Assembly (NCBI GenBank): GCA_963781555.1
Contig: CAWAGB010000006.1
Coordinates: 124,001-188,000, forward strand
Source: JAICQM01 sp963781555
Lineage (GTDB): Bacteria > Chloroflexota > Limnocylindria > QHBO01
Direction of reading: 5' to 3'
DNA: 64,000 bases
The translations under genes and the position numbers were made by a program. Below, piece by piece: positions 16,594-27,257 of this stretch (the stretch's first letter is position 1; each line of letters begins with the position of its first letter). The notes beneath the pieces are model-generated. The model was not told where the DNA came from, did no database searches, and worked only from the letters and a program-made list of their open reading frames with translations.

Positions 16594-17067
16594 ATGCCTC
16601 GTCGTCCCACCATCGCCCGCAAGGAGAAGTACGCCGCGCAGCTGGCTGGCACCGCGCTGACCATGGATCAGCTCACCAACAAGCTGATGCACGGCGGCAA
16701 GAAGGCCCTGGCCGGGCGCATCCTCGAGACCGCGCTGGCGCGGATCGAGTCGTCCGCCGGCCGATCCGGCGTGGAGGTCATGGAGCAGGCGCTCCGGAAT
16801 GCCATGCCGCTCATCGAGGTCAAGCCCAAGCGCGTGGGTGGCTCGACGTACCAGATCCCCGTCGAGGTCCGTGCCGACCGGCGCGTCAGCCTCGGCATGC
16901 GCTGGCTCATCGACGCCGCGCGCCGCCGCAACGGCAAGAGCATGTCCGACAAGCTCGCCGCCGAGTTCATGGATGCCGCCAACGGGGTTGGCGCCGCCGT
17001 GAAGCGCCGCGAGGACACCCACCGGATGGCGGAGGCCAACAAGGCCTTCAGCCACTTCAAGTGGTAG
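16594..17067 (+). CDS. rpsG: 30S ribosomal protein S7 (uS7)
   Basis: S7 nucleates assembly of the 30S head and contacts E-site tRNA. The 157-residue length is exactly typical. Conserved parts include MPRRPTIARKE at the start, the helix around LANKLMHGGKK-like sequence, VGGSTYQIPVEV and RRNGKSMSDKLAAEFMDA. It starts four bases after rpsL and ends four bases before fusA. Confidence 0.97.
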   Translation: MPRRPTIARKEKYAAQLAGTALTMDQLTNKLMHGGKKALAGRILETALARIESSAGRSGVEVMEQALRNAMPLIEVKPKRVGGSTYQIPVEVRADRRVSLGMRWLIDAARRRNGKSMSDKLAAEFMDAANGVGAAVKRREDTHRMAEANKAFSHFKW

Positions 17068-17071
17068 TCCG

Positions 17072-19180
<2,109 letters not shown>

Positions 19181-19207
19181 GCGAGCAAAAGGAGCCACGA
19201 AGGACAC

Positions 19208-20410
19208 ATGGCCAAGCAGAAGTTCGACCGCAGCAAGCCCCACGTGAACGTGGGCACCATCGGTCATGTCGACCACGGCAAGACCACGCTGACGGCCGCC
19301 ATCACGAAATTCCTGTCGCTCTCTGGCGGGGCCGACTTCCGCGCCTTCGACCAGATCGACAATGCTCCCGAGGAGCGCCAGCGCGGCATCACGATCGCCA
19401 TCAGCCACGTCGAGTACCAGACGGCCAACCGTCACTACGCGCACGTCGACTGCCCCGGTCACGCCGACTACATCAAGAACATGATCACCGGCGCCGCGCA
19501 GATGGACGGGGCGATCCTCGTCGTGTCCGCTGCCGACGGCCCGATGCCGCAGACCCGCGAGCACATCCTCCTGGCCCGCCAGGTCGAGGTGCCGAGCCTG
19601 GTCGTGTATCTCAACAAGGTCGACATGGTCGACGACGAGATGCTCATCGACCTGGTCGAGATGGAGGTCCGCGAGCTCCTCAGCAAGCAGGACTTCCCGG
19701 GCGACGACATCCCGGTCATCCGCGGCTCGGCGCTCAAGGCGCTCGAGTCCACCAGCACCGATCCCGAGGACGAGTCCTACGCCTCGATCAAGGAGCTGAT
19801 GGACGCGGTCGACAGCTACATCCCGACCCCGGCGCGTGAGACGGACAAGCCGTTCCTCATGCCGATCGAGGATGTCTTCGGCATCAAGGGCCGCGGCACC
19901 GTGGCCACCGGCCGCATCGAGCGCGGCGTGGTCCACACCGGCGATTCCGTGGAGCAGGTCGGCATCCATGCCAAGCCCCGCTCGCTGGTGGTCACCGGCG
20001 TCGAGATGTTCAAGAAGACCCTCGACGACGGCCAGGCCGGCGACAACGTCGGGCTCCTCCTGCGCGGTATCGAGCGCGAGGAGATCGAGCGCGGCCAGGT
20101 GCTCGCCAAGCCGGGCAGCGTGAAGCCGGGCACCAAGTTCAAGGCCGAGGTCTACGTCCTCGGCAAGGACGAGGGTGGCCGCCACACGCCGTTCTACTCG
20201 GGCTACCGCCCGCAGTTCTACCTCCGCACGACCGATGTCACCGGCGCGATCGCACTCCCGCAGGGCGTGGAGATGATCATGCCGGGCGACAACGTCAACA
20301 TCGACGTCGAGCTGATCACACCGATCGCAATCGAGCAGGGGCAGCGGTTCGCGATTCGCGAGGGCGGGCACACCGTCGGCGCCGGCGTGATCACCGAGGT
20401 CCTCGGCTAA
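19208..20410 (+). CDS. tuf: Elongation factor Tu
   Basis: EF-Tu delivers aminoacyl-tRNA to the ribosome. The 400 residues carry GHVDHGKTT, RGITIAISHVEYQT, DCPGHADY and NKVDMVDD, then barrel domains II and III (GRGTVATGRIERG, PFYSGYRPQFYLRTTDVTG). In the switch region it reads EYQT where E. coli has EYDT, a common variant. It is the only tuf copy in the window. It sits directly upstream of rpsJ, joining the str and S10 groups. Confidence 0.98.
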   Translation: MAKQKFDRSKPHVNVGTIGHVDHGKTTLTAAITKFLSLSGGADFRAFDQIDNAPEERQRGITIAISHVEYQTANRHYAHVDCPGHADYIKNMITGAAQMDGAILVVSAADGPMPQTREHILLARQVEVPSLVVYLNKVDMVDDEMLIDLVEMEVRELLSKQDFPGDDIPVIRGSALKALESTSTDPEDESYASIKELMDAVDSYIPTPARETDKPFLMPIEDVFGIKGRGTVATGRIERGVVHTGDSVEQVGIHAKPRSLVVTGVEMFKKTLDDGQAGDNVGLLLRGIEREEIERGQVLAKPGSVKPGTKFKAEVYVLGKDEGGRHTPFYSGYRPQFYLRTTDVTGAIALPQGVEMIMPGDNVNIDVELITPIAIEQGQRFAIREGGHTVGAGVITEVLG

Positions 20411-20415
20411 CCGAT

Positions 20416-20724
20416 ATGGCCAAGCAGCGCATCCGCATTCGTCTGAAGGCGTACGACCACAAGCTCCTCGACCAGTCGGCCGAGCAGATCGTGGAGACGG
20501 CGCAGCGGACGGGTGCCGACGTGGCCGGCCCCGTGCCGTTGCCCACTCGGATCGAGAAGTACACCGTGATTCGCGGCCCGTTCGTCCACAAGGACGGCCG
20601 GGAGCAGTTCGAGATCAGGACCCACAAGCGCCTGATCGACATCATCGATCCGTCGACCAAGACGGTGGATGCGCTGATGCGGCTGAGCCTGGCCGCGGGC
20701 GTGGATATCGAAATCAAGATGTGA
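20416..20724 (+). CDS. rpsJ: 30S ribosomal protein S10 (uS10)
   Basis: S10 is in the 30S head and doubles as NusE in antitermination with NusB. The 102-residue length is standard. The start AKQRIRIRLKAYDHKLLDQS and the segment GPVPLPTRIEKYTV are diagnostic. It begins five bases after tuf and is followed by a 60-base gap before rplC with two AGG-rich stretches. Confidence 0.97.
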   Translation: MAKQRIRIRLKAYDHKLLDQSAEQIVETAQRTGADVAGPVPLPTRIEKYTVIRGPFVHKDGREQFEIRTHKRLIDIIDPSTKTVDALMRLSLAAGVDIEIKM

Positions 20725-20784
20725 TGCGTGGGGCGGCACCGTCCGCCCCTCCCATCCGCCATCGAAAGGAAGCCAGGGAACACA

Positions 20785-21408
20785 GTGCCGGCAGGAATCA
20801 TCGGGCGGAAGCTCGGGATGATGCGGATCTTCGCGGACGACGGAAGCGTCGTCCCGGTCAGCGTCATCGAGGCGACCCCCAATACCATCACGCGGCTCCG
20901 CACCGCCGAGCAGGACGGCTACGTCGCCCTGCAGCTCGGCGCGGGCACTGCCAAGCGGGTCACCAAGCCGGTGGCCGGCCAGTTCAGCGCGCTTCCCAAG
21001 GACCTGCAGCGCCCGCGCCACGTGCGCGAGCTGCGGATCGACGCCACCGAGGGCTACGAGGCCGGGCAGCAGCTCGACGTCACGCTCTTCGAGGCGGGGG
21101 AGCTGGTCGACGTGACCGGCACCAGCAAGGGCAAGGGGTTTGCCGGCACGATCAAGCGGCACCACTTCCATCGCGGCCCCAAGACCCACGGCTCCAACAA
21201 CTACCGGCAGCCCGGCTCGGTCGGCGCCGGCACGACTCCGGGTCGTGTCTTCAAGAACACCAAGATGGCGGGCCATCTCGGCGACGACCGGGTGACCGTC
21301 AAGAAGCTCAAGGTCGTTCGGGTCGATCCCGAGCGGAACCTCATCCTCGTGAAGGGTGCGGTTCCCGGGGCGCGCAACGGCCTGCTGCTCGTGCAGAAGG
21401 CGAAGTGA
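20785..21408 (+). CDS. rplC: 50S ribosomal protein L3 (uL3)
   Basis: L3 nucleates 50S assembly and reaches towards the peptidyl-transferase centre. GTG 20785 (PAGIIGRKLGMMRIF) is chosen: it gives the usual N-terminus and lies just after AGGGAACACA. The in-frame opening to 20728 adds unrelated sequence. Conserved parts are TGTSKGKGFAG, RGPKTHGSNNYRQPGSVG and GRVFKNTKMAGHLG. The length is 207 residues. Confidence 0.96.
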   Translation: MPAGIIGRKLGMMRIFADDGSVVPVSVIEATPNTITRLRTAEQDGYVALQLGAGTAKRVTKPVAGQFSALPKDLQRPRHVRELRIDATEGYEAGQQLDVTLFEAGELVDVTGTSKGKGFAGTIKRHHFHRGPKTHGSNNYRQPGSVGAGTTPGRVFKNTKMAGHLGDDRVTVKKLKVVRVDPERNLILVKGAVPGARNGLLLVQKAK

Positions 21409-21410
21409 CG

Positions 21411-22034
21411 ATGCCCCAGACGACGATCCTCACCGCCGCCGGCAAGGAGGCCGGCCAGGTAGAGCTGGCCGAGGCCCTCTTCGCGGCGCCGGTGAACGAG
21501 ACGCTCATCCACCAGGCGGTGGTGCGCCAGCTCGCCTCGCGGCGGCTCGGCACCTCCGACACCCTGACCCGCGGCCAGGTGGCCGGCGGCGGCAAGAAGC
21601 CGTGGCGCCAGAAGGGGACCGGTCGCGCCCGCCAGGGCACCCGCACCGCCCCGCACTGGGTCGGCGGCGGCGTGGTCTTCGGACCGCATCCGCGCAGCCA
21701 CGACGTCAAGATGAACAGCAAGATGCGCCGGGCCGCGCTGCGCGGGGTCCTCTCCGCCAAGCACGAGGACGGGGCGCTGCGGGTGGTCGAGGGCTTTGAC
21801 CTCGATGCCGCCGGCACGCGGGCCTTCATGGGTCGCCTGACCGGCTGGAACGCCGAGGGCAAGGTCCTGCTGGTGCTCCCGGCCCGCGACCAGGTCATCG
21901 AGCGCTCCGCGGGCAACGTCCGCGAGGTGCGCGTCCTGCTCGCCGACAGCCTCAACGTGGTCGACCTGCTGCAGGCCGACACGATCGTGATGACCCGCGA
22001 GGCCCTCGACCGGGTCGTGGAGGTGTACGGATGA
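21411..22034 (+). CDS. rplD: 50S ribosomal protein L4 (uL4)
   Basis: L4 lines the peptide exit tunnel and in some bacteria autoregulates the S10 operon. The 207 residues contain the diagnostic GGGKKPWRQKGTGRARQGT and the globular C-terminal half. The ATG lies two bases after the rplC stop. The end overlaps rplW by four bases (ATGA). Confidence 0.96.
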   Translation: MPQTTILTAAGKEAGQVELAEALFAAPVNETLIHQAVVRQLASRRLGTSDTLTRGQVAGGGKKPWRQKGTGRARQGTRTAPHWVGGGVVFGPHPRSHDVKMNSKMRRAALRGVLSAKHEDGALRVVEGFDLDAAGTRAFMGRLTGWNAEGKVLLVLPARDQVIERSAGNVREVRVLLADSLNVVDLLQADTIVMTREALDRVVEVYG

Positions 22035-22327
22035 GCTCGGTGACGATGCACGACGTGCTGCTGCGACCGGTGATCAGCGAGAAGAGCGTTCTCGAGACCG
22101 AGCGCAACAACTACACCTTCGCGGTCGCCCGCGACTCCAACAAGTTCCAGATCAAGGCCGCCGTCGAGGCCGAGTTCAAGGTTGATGTGCTCGGTGTCCG
22201 GGTGGTGAACGTCAAGCCGAAGCAGAAGCGGCGCGGCCGCAAGACGCTCGGCATGGTCCCCGGCTGGCGCAAGGCGATCGTGACGATCGCTGCGGGCCAG
22301 AAGATCGAGCTCTTCGAGGCCGTTTAG
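22031..22327 (+). CDS. rplW: 50S ribosomal protein L23 (uL23)
   Basis: L23 lies at the tunnel exit and is the docking site for trigger factor and SRP. The 98 residues include LLRPVISEKSVLETERNNY and the basic loop KPKQKRRGRKTLG. It overlaps rplD by four bases and precedes rplB by two, so translation is probably coupled. Confidence 0.96.
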   Translation: MSSVTMHDVLLRPVISEKSVLETERNNYTFAVARDSNKFQIKAAVEAEFKVDVLGVRVVNVKPKQKRRGRKTLGMVPGWRKAIVTIAAGQKIELFEAV

Positions 22328-22329
22328 AA

Positions 22330-23163
22330 ATGCCATTGCGAAGCTATCGACCGACGAGCCCGGGTCTCCGCCAGATGACCCGCTCGACGTTCGAGGAAAT
22401 CACCGAAACCACGCCGCACAAGCCGCTCACCGAGCGGATGGTTCGACGTGCCGGACGCAACAACCAGGGCCGCCTGACGGTCCGTCACCAGGGAGCCGGC
22501 CACAAGCGCCTGTACCGGGTGATCGACTGGAAGCGCGAGAAGCACGGCGTGCCCGCGCGCATCGCGACGGTCGAGTACGACCCCAACCGGTCGGCGCGCA
22601 TCGGTCTGCTGCACTACGCGGACGGCGAGAAGCGCTACATGCTGCTGCCGCACGGCCTCAAGGTCGGCGACCGCGTCGTCTCCGGCCCGGATGCCGAGGC
22701 ACGGACGGGCAACGCCCTGCCGCTGACCCGCATTCCGCTGGGCACGCAGGTCCACAACATCGAGCTGGTCGCCGGTCGCGGCGGGCAGATCGTCCGGTCG
22801 GCGGGGAGCAGCGCACAGCTGCTCGCAAAGGAGGGCGAGTTCGCCACCCTGCGGCTGCCATCGGGCGAGGTGCGCCGTGTGCGCGCCGGCTGCATGGCCA
22901 CCATCGGCCAGGTGAGCAACCTGGACCACGAGAACCAGAAGATCGGCAAGGCAGGCCGCTCGCGCCACATGGGCAAGCGCCCGCAGGTGCGCGGCTCGGT
23001 CATGAACCCGCGCGACCACCCGCACGGTGGTGGCGAGGGCAAGCAGTCGACCGGCATGCCGCCCAAGACTCCGTGGGGCAAGCCGGCCATGGGCCTTCGG
23101 ACCCGTGCCCGCAAGAACCCCAGCAACAAGATGATCGTTCGGCGTCGATATGGACGCGGTTAG
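22330..23163 (+). CDS. rplB: 50S ribosomal protein L2 (uL2)
   Basis: L2 is needed for subunit joining and peptidyl-transferase function. The 277-residue protein has the expected RPTSPGLRQMTRSTFEEIT beginning, MNPRDHPHGGGEGK with the essential His, and a basic ending with RKNPSNKMIVRRR. The length is typical. The next gene, rpsS, starts nine bases later. Confidence 0.98.
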   Translation: MPLRSYRPTSPGLRQMTRSTFEEITETTPHKPLTERMVRRAGRNNQGRLTVRHQGAGHKRLYRVIDWKREKHGVPARIATVEYDPNRSARIGLLHYADGEKRYMLLPHGLKVGDRVVSGPDAEARTGNALPLTRIPLGTQVHNIELVAGRGGQIVRSAGSSAQLLAKEGEFATLRLPSGEVRRVRAGCMATIGQVSNLDHENQKIGKAGRSRHMGKRPQVRGSVMNPRDHPHGGGEGKQSTGMPPKTPWGKPAMGLRTRARKNPSNKMIVRRRYGRG

Positions 23164-23172
23164 GAGAGCGCG

Positions 23173-23460
23173 ATGAGTCGTTCCGTCAAGAAGGGACCCT
23201 ACGTCGACGCGCGCCTGCTCGGCCGCATCGACGATATGAACAAGCGCAACGAGCGAAAGGTGCTCCGCACCTGGTCGCGTGCGAGCGTGATCTTCCCGCA
23301 GATGATCGGGCACACGATCGCCGTCCACGATGGACGACGGCACGTGCCGGTGTTCGTCACCGAGAACATGGTCGGGCATCGGCTCGGCGAGTTCGCGCCG
23401 ACGCGCACCTTCCGTGGCCACGGCGGCCGAGCGACCGAGCGCAGCTCGGCGTTGAAGTAG
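23173..23460 (+). CDS. rpsS: 30S ribosomal protein S19 (uS19)
   Basis: S19 sits in the 30S head next to S13. The 95 residues begin MSRSVKKGPYVDARLL and include TWSRASVIFPQMIGHTIAVHDGR in two adjoining conserved blocks and LGEFAPTRTFRGH. The length is standard. GAGAGCG precedes the start. Confidence 0.97.
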   Translation: MSRSVKKGPYVDARLLGRIDDMNKRNERKVLRTWSRASVIFPQMIGHTIAVHDGRRHVPVFVTENMVGHRLGEFAPTRTFRGHGGRATERSSALK

Positions 23461-23463
23461 GTC

Positions 23464-23811
23464 GTGACGATGCGCGTTTCCGCCACCGCCAAGTACATCC
23501 GCATCAGCCCGCGCAAGGTGCGCCTGGTGACCAACCTCATCGCCGGCAAGCCGGTCGAGGAGGCTGCCGCCATCCTGCGCTTCCTGCCCAACGCGGCAGC
23601 CAAGGACGTCGCGAAGGTGCTCAAGAGCGCCACCGCCAACGCCGAGAACAACTACAACCTGTCGGCCGACGACCTCACCGTGGTGAGTGCCACGGCCGAC
23701 GAGGGTCCGACCCTCAAGCGCGGACGGCCGCGCGCCCAGGGTCGCTACTTCGCAATTCTGAAGCGGACCAGCCACATCACGGTTGCTGTGGCTGACCGAG
23801 AGGAGGCCTGA
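23464..23811 (+). CDS. rplV: 50S ribosomal protein L22 (uL22)
   Basis: L22 has a beta-hairpin that lines the exit tunnel. The 115 residues include AKYIRISPRKVRLV and the hairpin region GPTLKRGRPRAQGR. The ATG at 23470 is an equally good start two codons in. The TGA stop overlaps the rpsC start by one base. Confidence 0.96.
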   Translation: MTMRVSATAKYIRISPRKVRLVTNLIAGKPVEEAAAILRFLPNAAAKDVAKVLKSATANAENNYNLSADDLTVVSATADEGPTLKRGRPRAQGRYFAILKRTSHITVAVADREEA

Positions 23812-24623
23812 TGGGTCACAAGGTTCACCCGTACGGCTTCCGGATCGGTGTCATCAAGCCCTGGTTGGCCAAGTGGTACGCGGATCGCGACTACGCCACC
23901 CTGCTGCAGGAGGACATGCGGATCCGGCAGCTGGTCGCCAAGCAGCTTTCCAACGCCAGCGTCAGCCAGGTCGAGATCGAGCGTGGCATCAACCACGTCA
24001 CCGTGACGGTGCACACCGCCAAGCCGGGGATCGTGATCGGCAAGGGCGGCGCGAACGTCGACATGCTGCGCAACAACATCGGCAAGCAGACCAACAAGAA
24101 GGTCAAGCTCGAGATCAAGGAGATCCTCCAGCCCGAGCTCGACGGCGTCCTGGTGGCCCAGAACGTGGCCGGTCAGCTGGAGCGGCGCATCGCCTTCCGC
24201 AAGGCGATCAAGCAGTCCATCCAGCGGACCATCAAGGCCGGCGCGAAGGGCGTCAAGATCCAGGTCTCCGGTCGCCTCGGTGGCTCCGAGATGAGCCGCA
24301 CCGAGTGGGACAAGGAGGGGCGCATCCCGTTGGGCACCCTGCGCGCCGACATCAGCTACGGCGTCGTCCACGCCCGCACCACTTACGGACGCATCGGCGT
24401 CAAGGTGTGGGTCTACCGGGGCGAGCAGCTCGGCGAGAAGCCGGGCAGCGCGCGCACCGAACCGCGTGAGCCGCGTGCGGCGCGCGCCGGACGCGGGACC
24501 CGCAGCACCACGACGCGCACCCCGCGCACCGCGGAGCGTGCCGCCGTGGCCACCGCCAGCGCGGCGACCACGGATGCCGACACCACCCCGAACGAGCCGG
24601 CGACGCCGGCCGAGGAGTCCTGA
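23811..24623 (+). CDS. rpsC: 30S ribosomal protein S3 (uS3) with a long low-complexity tail
   Basis: S3 forms part of the mRNA entry helicase site. The first 215 or so residues are standard: MGHKVHPYGFRIGVIK, the KH domain with GIVIGKGGANVDMLR, and the C-terminal domain ending GRIGVKVWVYRGE. The remaining 55 residues are a Thr/Ala/Arg-rich then acidic tail (RTPRTAERAAV, PNEPATPAEES) not found in short S3 proteins. Tails like this are poorly conserved and likely disordered. Confidence 0.97.
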   Translation: MGHKVHPYGFRIGVIKPWLAKWYADRDYATLLQEDMRIRQLVAKQLSNASVSQVEIERGINHVTVTVHTAKPGIVIGKGGANVDMLRNNIGKQTNKKVKLEIKEILQPELDGVLVAQNVAGQLERRIAFRKAIKQSIQRTIKAGAKGVKIQVSGRLGGSEMSRTEWDKEGRIPLGTLRADISYGVVHARTTYGRIGVKVWVYRGEQLGEKPGSARTEPREPRAARAGRGTRSTTTRTPRTAERAAVATASAATTDADTTPNEPATPAEES

Positions 24624-24626
24624 CCG

Positions 24627-25055
24627 ATGCTGATGCCGAAGCGCGTCAAGCACCGCAAGGTGCAGCGCGGTCGTCGACGAGGGATGGCCAAGGGAGGCAC
24701 CCTGGTCAGCTTTGGAGATTTCGGGCTGATGGCCGAGGAGGTCTGCTGGCTGACCAGCCGCCAGATCGAGGCGGCGCGGCGGGCGATGACCCACCACATC
24801 AAGCGCGGTGGCCGCGTCTGGATCCGGGTCTTCCCGGACAAGCCGGTGACCAAGAAGCCGGCCGAGGTCCGCATGGGCTCCGGCAAGGGCGCACCCGACC
24901 ACTGGGTCGCGGTGGTCAAGCCGGGTCGTGTGATGTTCGAGATGTCGGGCGTCCCCGAGCCGATCGCCCGCGAGGCGATGCGGCTGGCGAGCCACAAGCT
25001 GCCGATCAGCACGAAGTTCGTCGTCAAGGAGGGCCTCGAAGTTGGACATCAGTGA
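24627..25055 (+). CDS. rplP: 50S ribosomal protein L16 (uL16)
   Basis: L16 helps to place the A-site tRNA acceptor arm. The 142 residues open with MLMPKRVKHRKVQRGRRRG and contain RRAMTHHIKRGGRVWIRVFP and MGSGKGAPDHWVAVVKPGR, with Arg at the site often hydroxylated in other bacteria. The start of rpmC lies 14 bases inside its 3' end. Confidence 0.97.
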   Translation: MLMPKRVKHRKVQRGRRRGMAKGGTLVSFGDFGLMAEEVCWLTSRQIEAARRAMTHHIKRGGRVWIRVFPDKPVTKKPAEVRMGSGKGAPDHWVAVVKPGRVMFEMSGVPEPIAREAMRLASHKLPISTKFVVKEGLEVGHQ

Positions 25056-25254
25056 GATCAGGGCACTCTCGGACACGGACCTCGAGAGCGAGCTGGTGAG
25101 CGCGAAGCAGGAGCTCTGGAAGATCCGCTTCGATCTCGCCACGCGACAGGAAAAGAACTATTCCAGGCTGCCGGCGACCCGCAAGCGGATCGCCCGCATC
25201 CTGACCGTGATGACCGAACGCCAGCGCACCGCTGACGTGGAAAAGGCCAGTTGA
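25042..25254 (+). CDS. rpmC: 50S ribosomal protein L29 (uL29)
   Basis: L29 is a small helical protein near the tunnel exit. The 70-residue frame starts at TTG 25042, inside the end of rplP, and reads MDISEIRALSDTDLESEL, then ELWKIRFDLATRQ and RKRIARILTVMTERQ. TTG is the only start that gives the complete family N-terminus. Its TGA overlaps the ATG of rpsQ by one base. Confidence 0.94.
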   Translation: MDISEIRALSDTDLESELVSAKQELWKIRFDLATRQEKNYSRLPATRKRIARILTVMTERQRTADVEKAS

Positions 25255-25523
25255 TGCAGGGCAAGCGAAGAACCAAGGTCGGACGCGTCGTGTCCGACAA
25301 GATGGACAAGACCATCGTCGTGAGCGTTGAGCGGCTCCGGCGCCACCCGATCTACAAGCGGGTCGTGCGCCTCTCGAGCAAGTTCAAGGCGCACGACGAG
25401 GAGAACACCGCCAAGGTCGGCGACACGGTGCGGATCGAAGAGAGCCGCCCGCTGTCGCGCGAGGTTCGCTGGCGCGTGGTGGAGGTCGTCGCGCGCGGCT
25501 CCCACGAGGAGCTGGTGGGCTAG
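25254..25523 (+). CDS. rpsQ: 30S ribosomal protein S17 (uS17)
   Basis: S17 binds 16S rRNA early in assembly. The 89 residues contain KVGRVVSDKMDKTIVVSVE and KVGDTVRIEESRPLSREVRW. ATG 25254 is preferred over the TTG one codon earlier because it overlaps the rpmC stop in the usual coupled way. rplN begins at the next base after its stop. Confidence 0.95.
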   Translation: MQGKRRTKVGRVVSDKMDKTIVVSVERLRRHPIYKRVVRLSSKFKAHDEENTAKVGDTVRIEESRPLSREVRWRVVEVVARGSHEELVG

Positions 25524-25892
25524 ATGATTCGTCAGCAGAGCCGGCTCCGCGTCGCTGACAACACCGGCGCGCGCACGATCATGTGCATCACCGTCATCGG
25601 TCGCTCGACGAGCGATACCGCCGAGGTGGGCGACGTGATCGTGGCCAGCGTCAAGCAGGCGCTCCCCAACTCGAGCGTCAAGAAGGGCGACGTCGTGCGC
25701 GCCGTGATCGTTCGTACCGCCAAGGAGTACGGCCGCCCGGACGGGAGCCACATCCGGTTCGACGAGAACGCCGCCGTCCTCATCACGCCGCAGGGCAACC
25801 CGCGCGGGACCCGCATCTTCGGGCCCGTGGCGCGTGAGCTCCGCGAGCGCAACTACATGAAGATCGTGTCACTCGCCCCGGAGGTGCTGTAA
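25524..25892 (+). CDS. rplN: 50S ribosomal protein L14 (uL14)
   Basis: L14 sits at the subunit interface and contacts silencing factor RsfS in other bacteria. The 122-residue length is exact. MIRQQSRLRVADNTGARTIM and GNPRGTRIFGPVARELRE are diagnostic. It abuts rpsQ without a gap. Confidence 0.98.
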   Translation: MIRQQSRLRVADNTGARTIMCITVIGRSTSDTAEVGDVIVASVKQALPNSSVKKGDVVRAVIVRTAKEYGRPDGSHIRFDENAAVLITPQGNPRGTRIFGPVARELRERNYMKIVSLAPEVL

Positions 25893-25894
25893 CC

Positions 25895-26227
25895 ATGGCC
25901 AACGTTCGCAGGGGCGATACGGTGGTCGTGCTGGCCGGCAAGGACCGGGGCAAGCGCGGCACCGTGGAGCGCATCGAGAAGACCAAGCGTGGCCTGGGGG
26001 TCGTGGTGCCCGGGCTCAACATGGCGCGCAAGCACCAGCGCGCCGCGCAGCGGACCCAGCAGGGCGGGATCCTCGACCTGCCGGTGCCGATGCACATCAG
26101 CAACGTGCAGATCGTCTGCCCGCGCTGCAACAAGCCGACACGCATCGGCCACACGCAGCTGGAGGACGGTCGCCGCGCACGGGTCTGCAAGCACTGCGGC
26201 GAGCAGATCGAGGTGACGACCAAGTGA
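25895..26227 (+). CDS. rplX: 50S ribosomal protein L24 (uL24)
   Basis: L24 is an assembly initiator with a KOW motif, seen here as RRGDTVVVLAGKDRGKRGTV. The last third carries CPRCNKPTRIGHT and CKHCGEQ, two CxxC pairs that suggest a zinc-binding form. The length is 110 residues. Its end overlaps the GTG start of rplE by four bases. Confidence 0.96.
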   Translation: MANVRRGDTVVVLAGKDRGKRGTVERIEKTKRGLGVVVPGLNMARKHQRAAQRTQQGGILDLPVPMHISNVQIVCPRCNKPTRIGHTQLEDGRRARVCKHCGEQIEVTTK

Positions 26228-26961
26228 GCCCGGAGAAGACCACCAAGCCGAAGGCCACGAAGCCCGCCGCGACGAAGGCCGCCAAGCCCGCCGCTGCCAA
26301 GGCATCGGGCAAGCCCGCCGCCGCGAAGGCGTCTGACAAGTCCACTGCGGCGAAGCCGGCTGCCCGCAAGGCGACCAACGGCGCATCGGCCCCCAAGGGG
26401 AGCTTCGCGCCCCCGACGTACGCCGGCCTGCGCCAGCGCTACCGCGACGAGGTGGCGCCTGCCATGCAGCGCGAGTTCAGCTATCCCAACCCGATGCAGA
26501 TCCCGCGCCTCGAGAAGGTCGTGGTCAACATCGGCCTGGGCGAGGCGATCCAGAACGCCAAGGCGCTGGACGCCGCGGTCGGCGACCTGACCATCATCAC
26601 CGGCCAGAAGCCGATCGTGACCCGCGCCAAGCGCAGCATCGCGCAGTTCCGCCTGCGGACCGGGATGCCGATTGGCGCCAAGGTCACGCTGCGCGGCCAG
26701 CGAATGTACGACTTCCTGGAGCGCACGATGTCGCTGGCACTGCCACGCATCCGCGACTTCCGGGGAATCCCCACCCGCTCGTTCGACGGGCGCGGGAACT
26801 TCAGCCTCGGCCTGCGGGAGCAGCTCGTGTACCCGGAGATCGACTACGACAAGATCGATCGCCTGCGCGGGATGGAGATCAGCATCGTGACGACGGCCAA
26901 GACCGACGAGGAGGGGCGCAAGCTCCTGGACCTCCTCGGGATGCCGTTCCAGGCGAGTTAG
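26224..26961 (+). CDS. rplE: 50S ribosomal protein L5 (uL5) with an Ala/Lys-rich N-terminal extension
   Basis: L5 binds 5S rRNA and contacts the 30S head. The core begins near residue 62 (PPTYAGLRQRYRDEVAPAM) and is normal, with IPRLEKVVVNIGLGEA and GRGNFSLGLREQLVYPEIDY in adjoining blocks. Ahead of it lie about 60 residues of repeats such as KPAAAKASGKPAAAKAS, like a histone H1 or basic bacterial DNA-binding tail. The GTG at 26224 overlaps rplX (GTGA), and the tail has no stop, so it is probably translated. No internal ATG or GTG precedes the core closely with a better ribosome-binding site. Confidence 0.95.
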   Translation: MSPEKTTKPKATKPAATKAAKPAAAKASGKPAAAKASDKSTAAKPAARKATNGASAPKGSFAPPTYAGLRQRYRDEVAPAMQREFSYPNPMQIPRLEKVVVNIGLGEAIQNAKALDAAVGDLTIITGQKPIVTRAKRSIAQFRLRTGMPIGAKVTLRGQRMYDFLERTMSLALPRIRDFRGIPTRSFDGRGNFSLGLREQLVYPEIDYDKIDRLRGMEISIVTTAKTDEEGRKLLDLLGMPFQAS

Positions 26962-26976
26962 GGAAGCGAGTAGGTA

Positions 26977-27162
26977 ATGGCCAAGAAGTCAAGCATCGCG
27001 AAGGCGGCACGCACGCCGCGCTTCGGCGTCCGCCAGCACAACCGATGTGCGGTCTGCGGTCGCCCGCGCGGCTACATGCGCCGCTTCGCACTGTGCCGCA
27101 TCTGCTTCCGGGAGCGTGCCCTCGAGGGCCTGCTGCCGGGAGTCACCAAGTCGAGCTGGTAG
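26977..27162 (+). CDS. rpsN: 30S ribosomal protein S14, zinc-binding type (uS14)
   Basis: S14 is a late-assembling 30S head protein. The 61-residue protein has CAVCGRPRGYMRRFALCRIC, that is two CxxC pairs, so it is the short zinc-containing type Z. MAKKSSIAKAARTPRFGVR is the usual basic start. A 95-base gap to rpsH follows, with no clear promoter. Confidence 0.97.
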   Translation: MAKKSSIAKAARTPRFGVRQHNRCAVCGRPRGYMRRFALCRICFRERALEGLLPGVTKSSW

Positions 27163-27257
27163 CTCACTGACACCAGCCGCCCGCCGGCGGCAGATCAGCG
27201 GCAGGCGCCACCCGAACCGTCGGGAGCGAACCACCGCCGAGGAGACATGAACCACCG

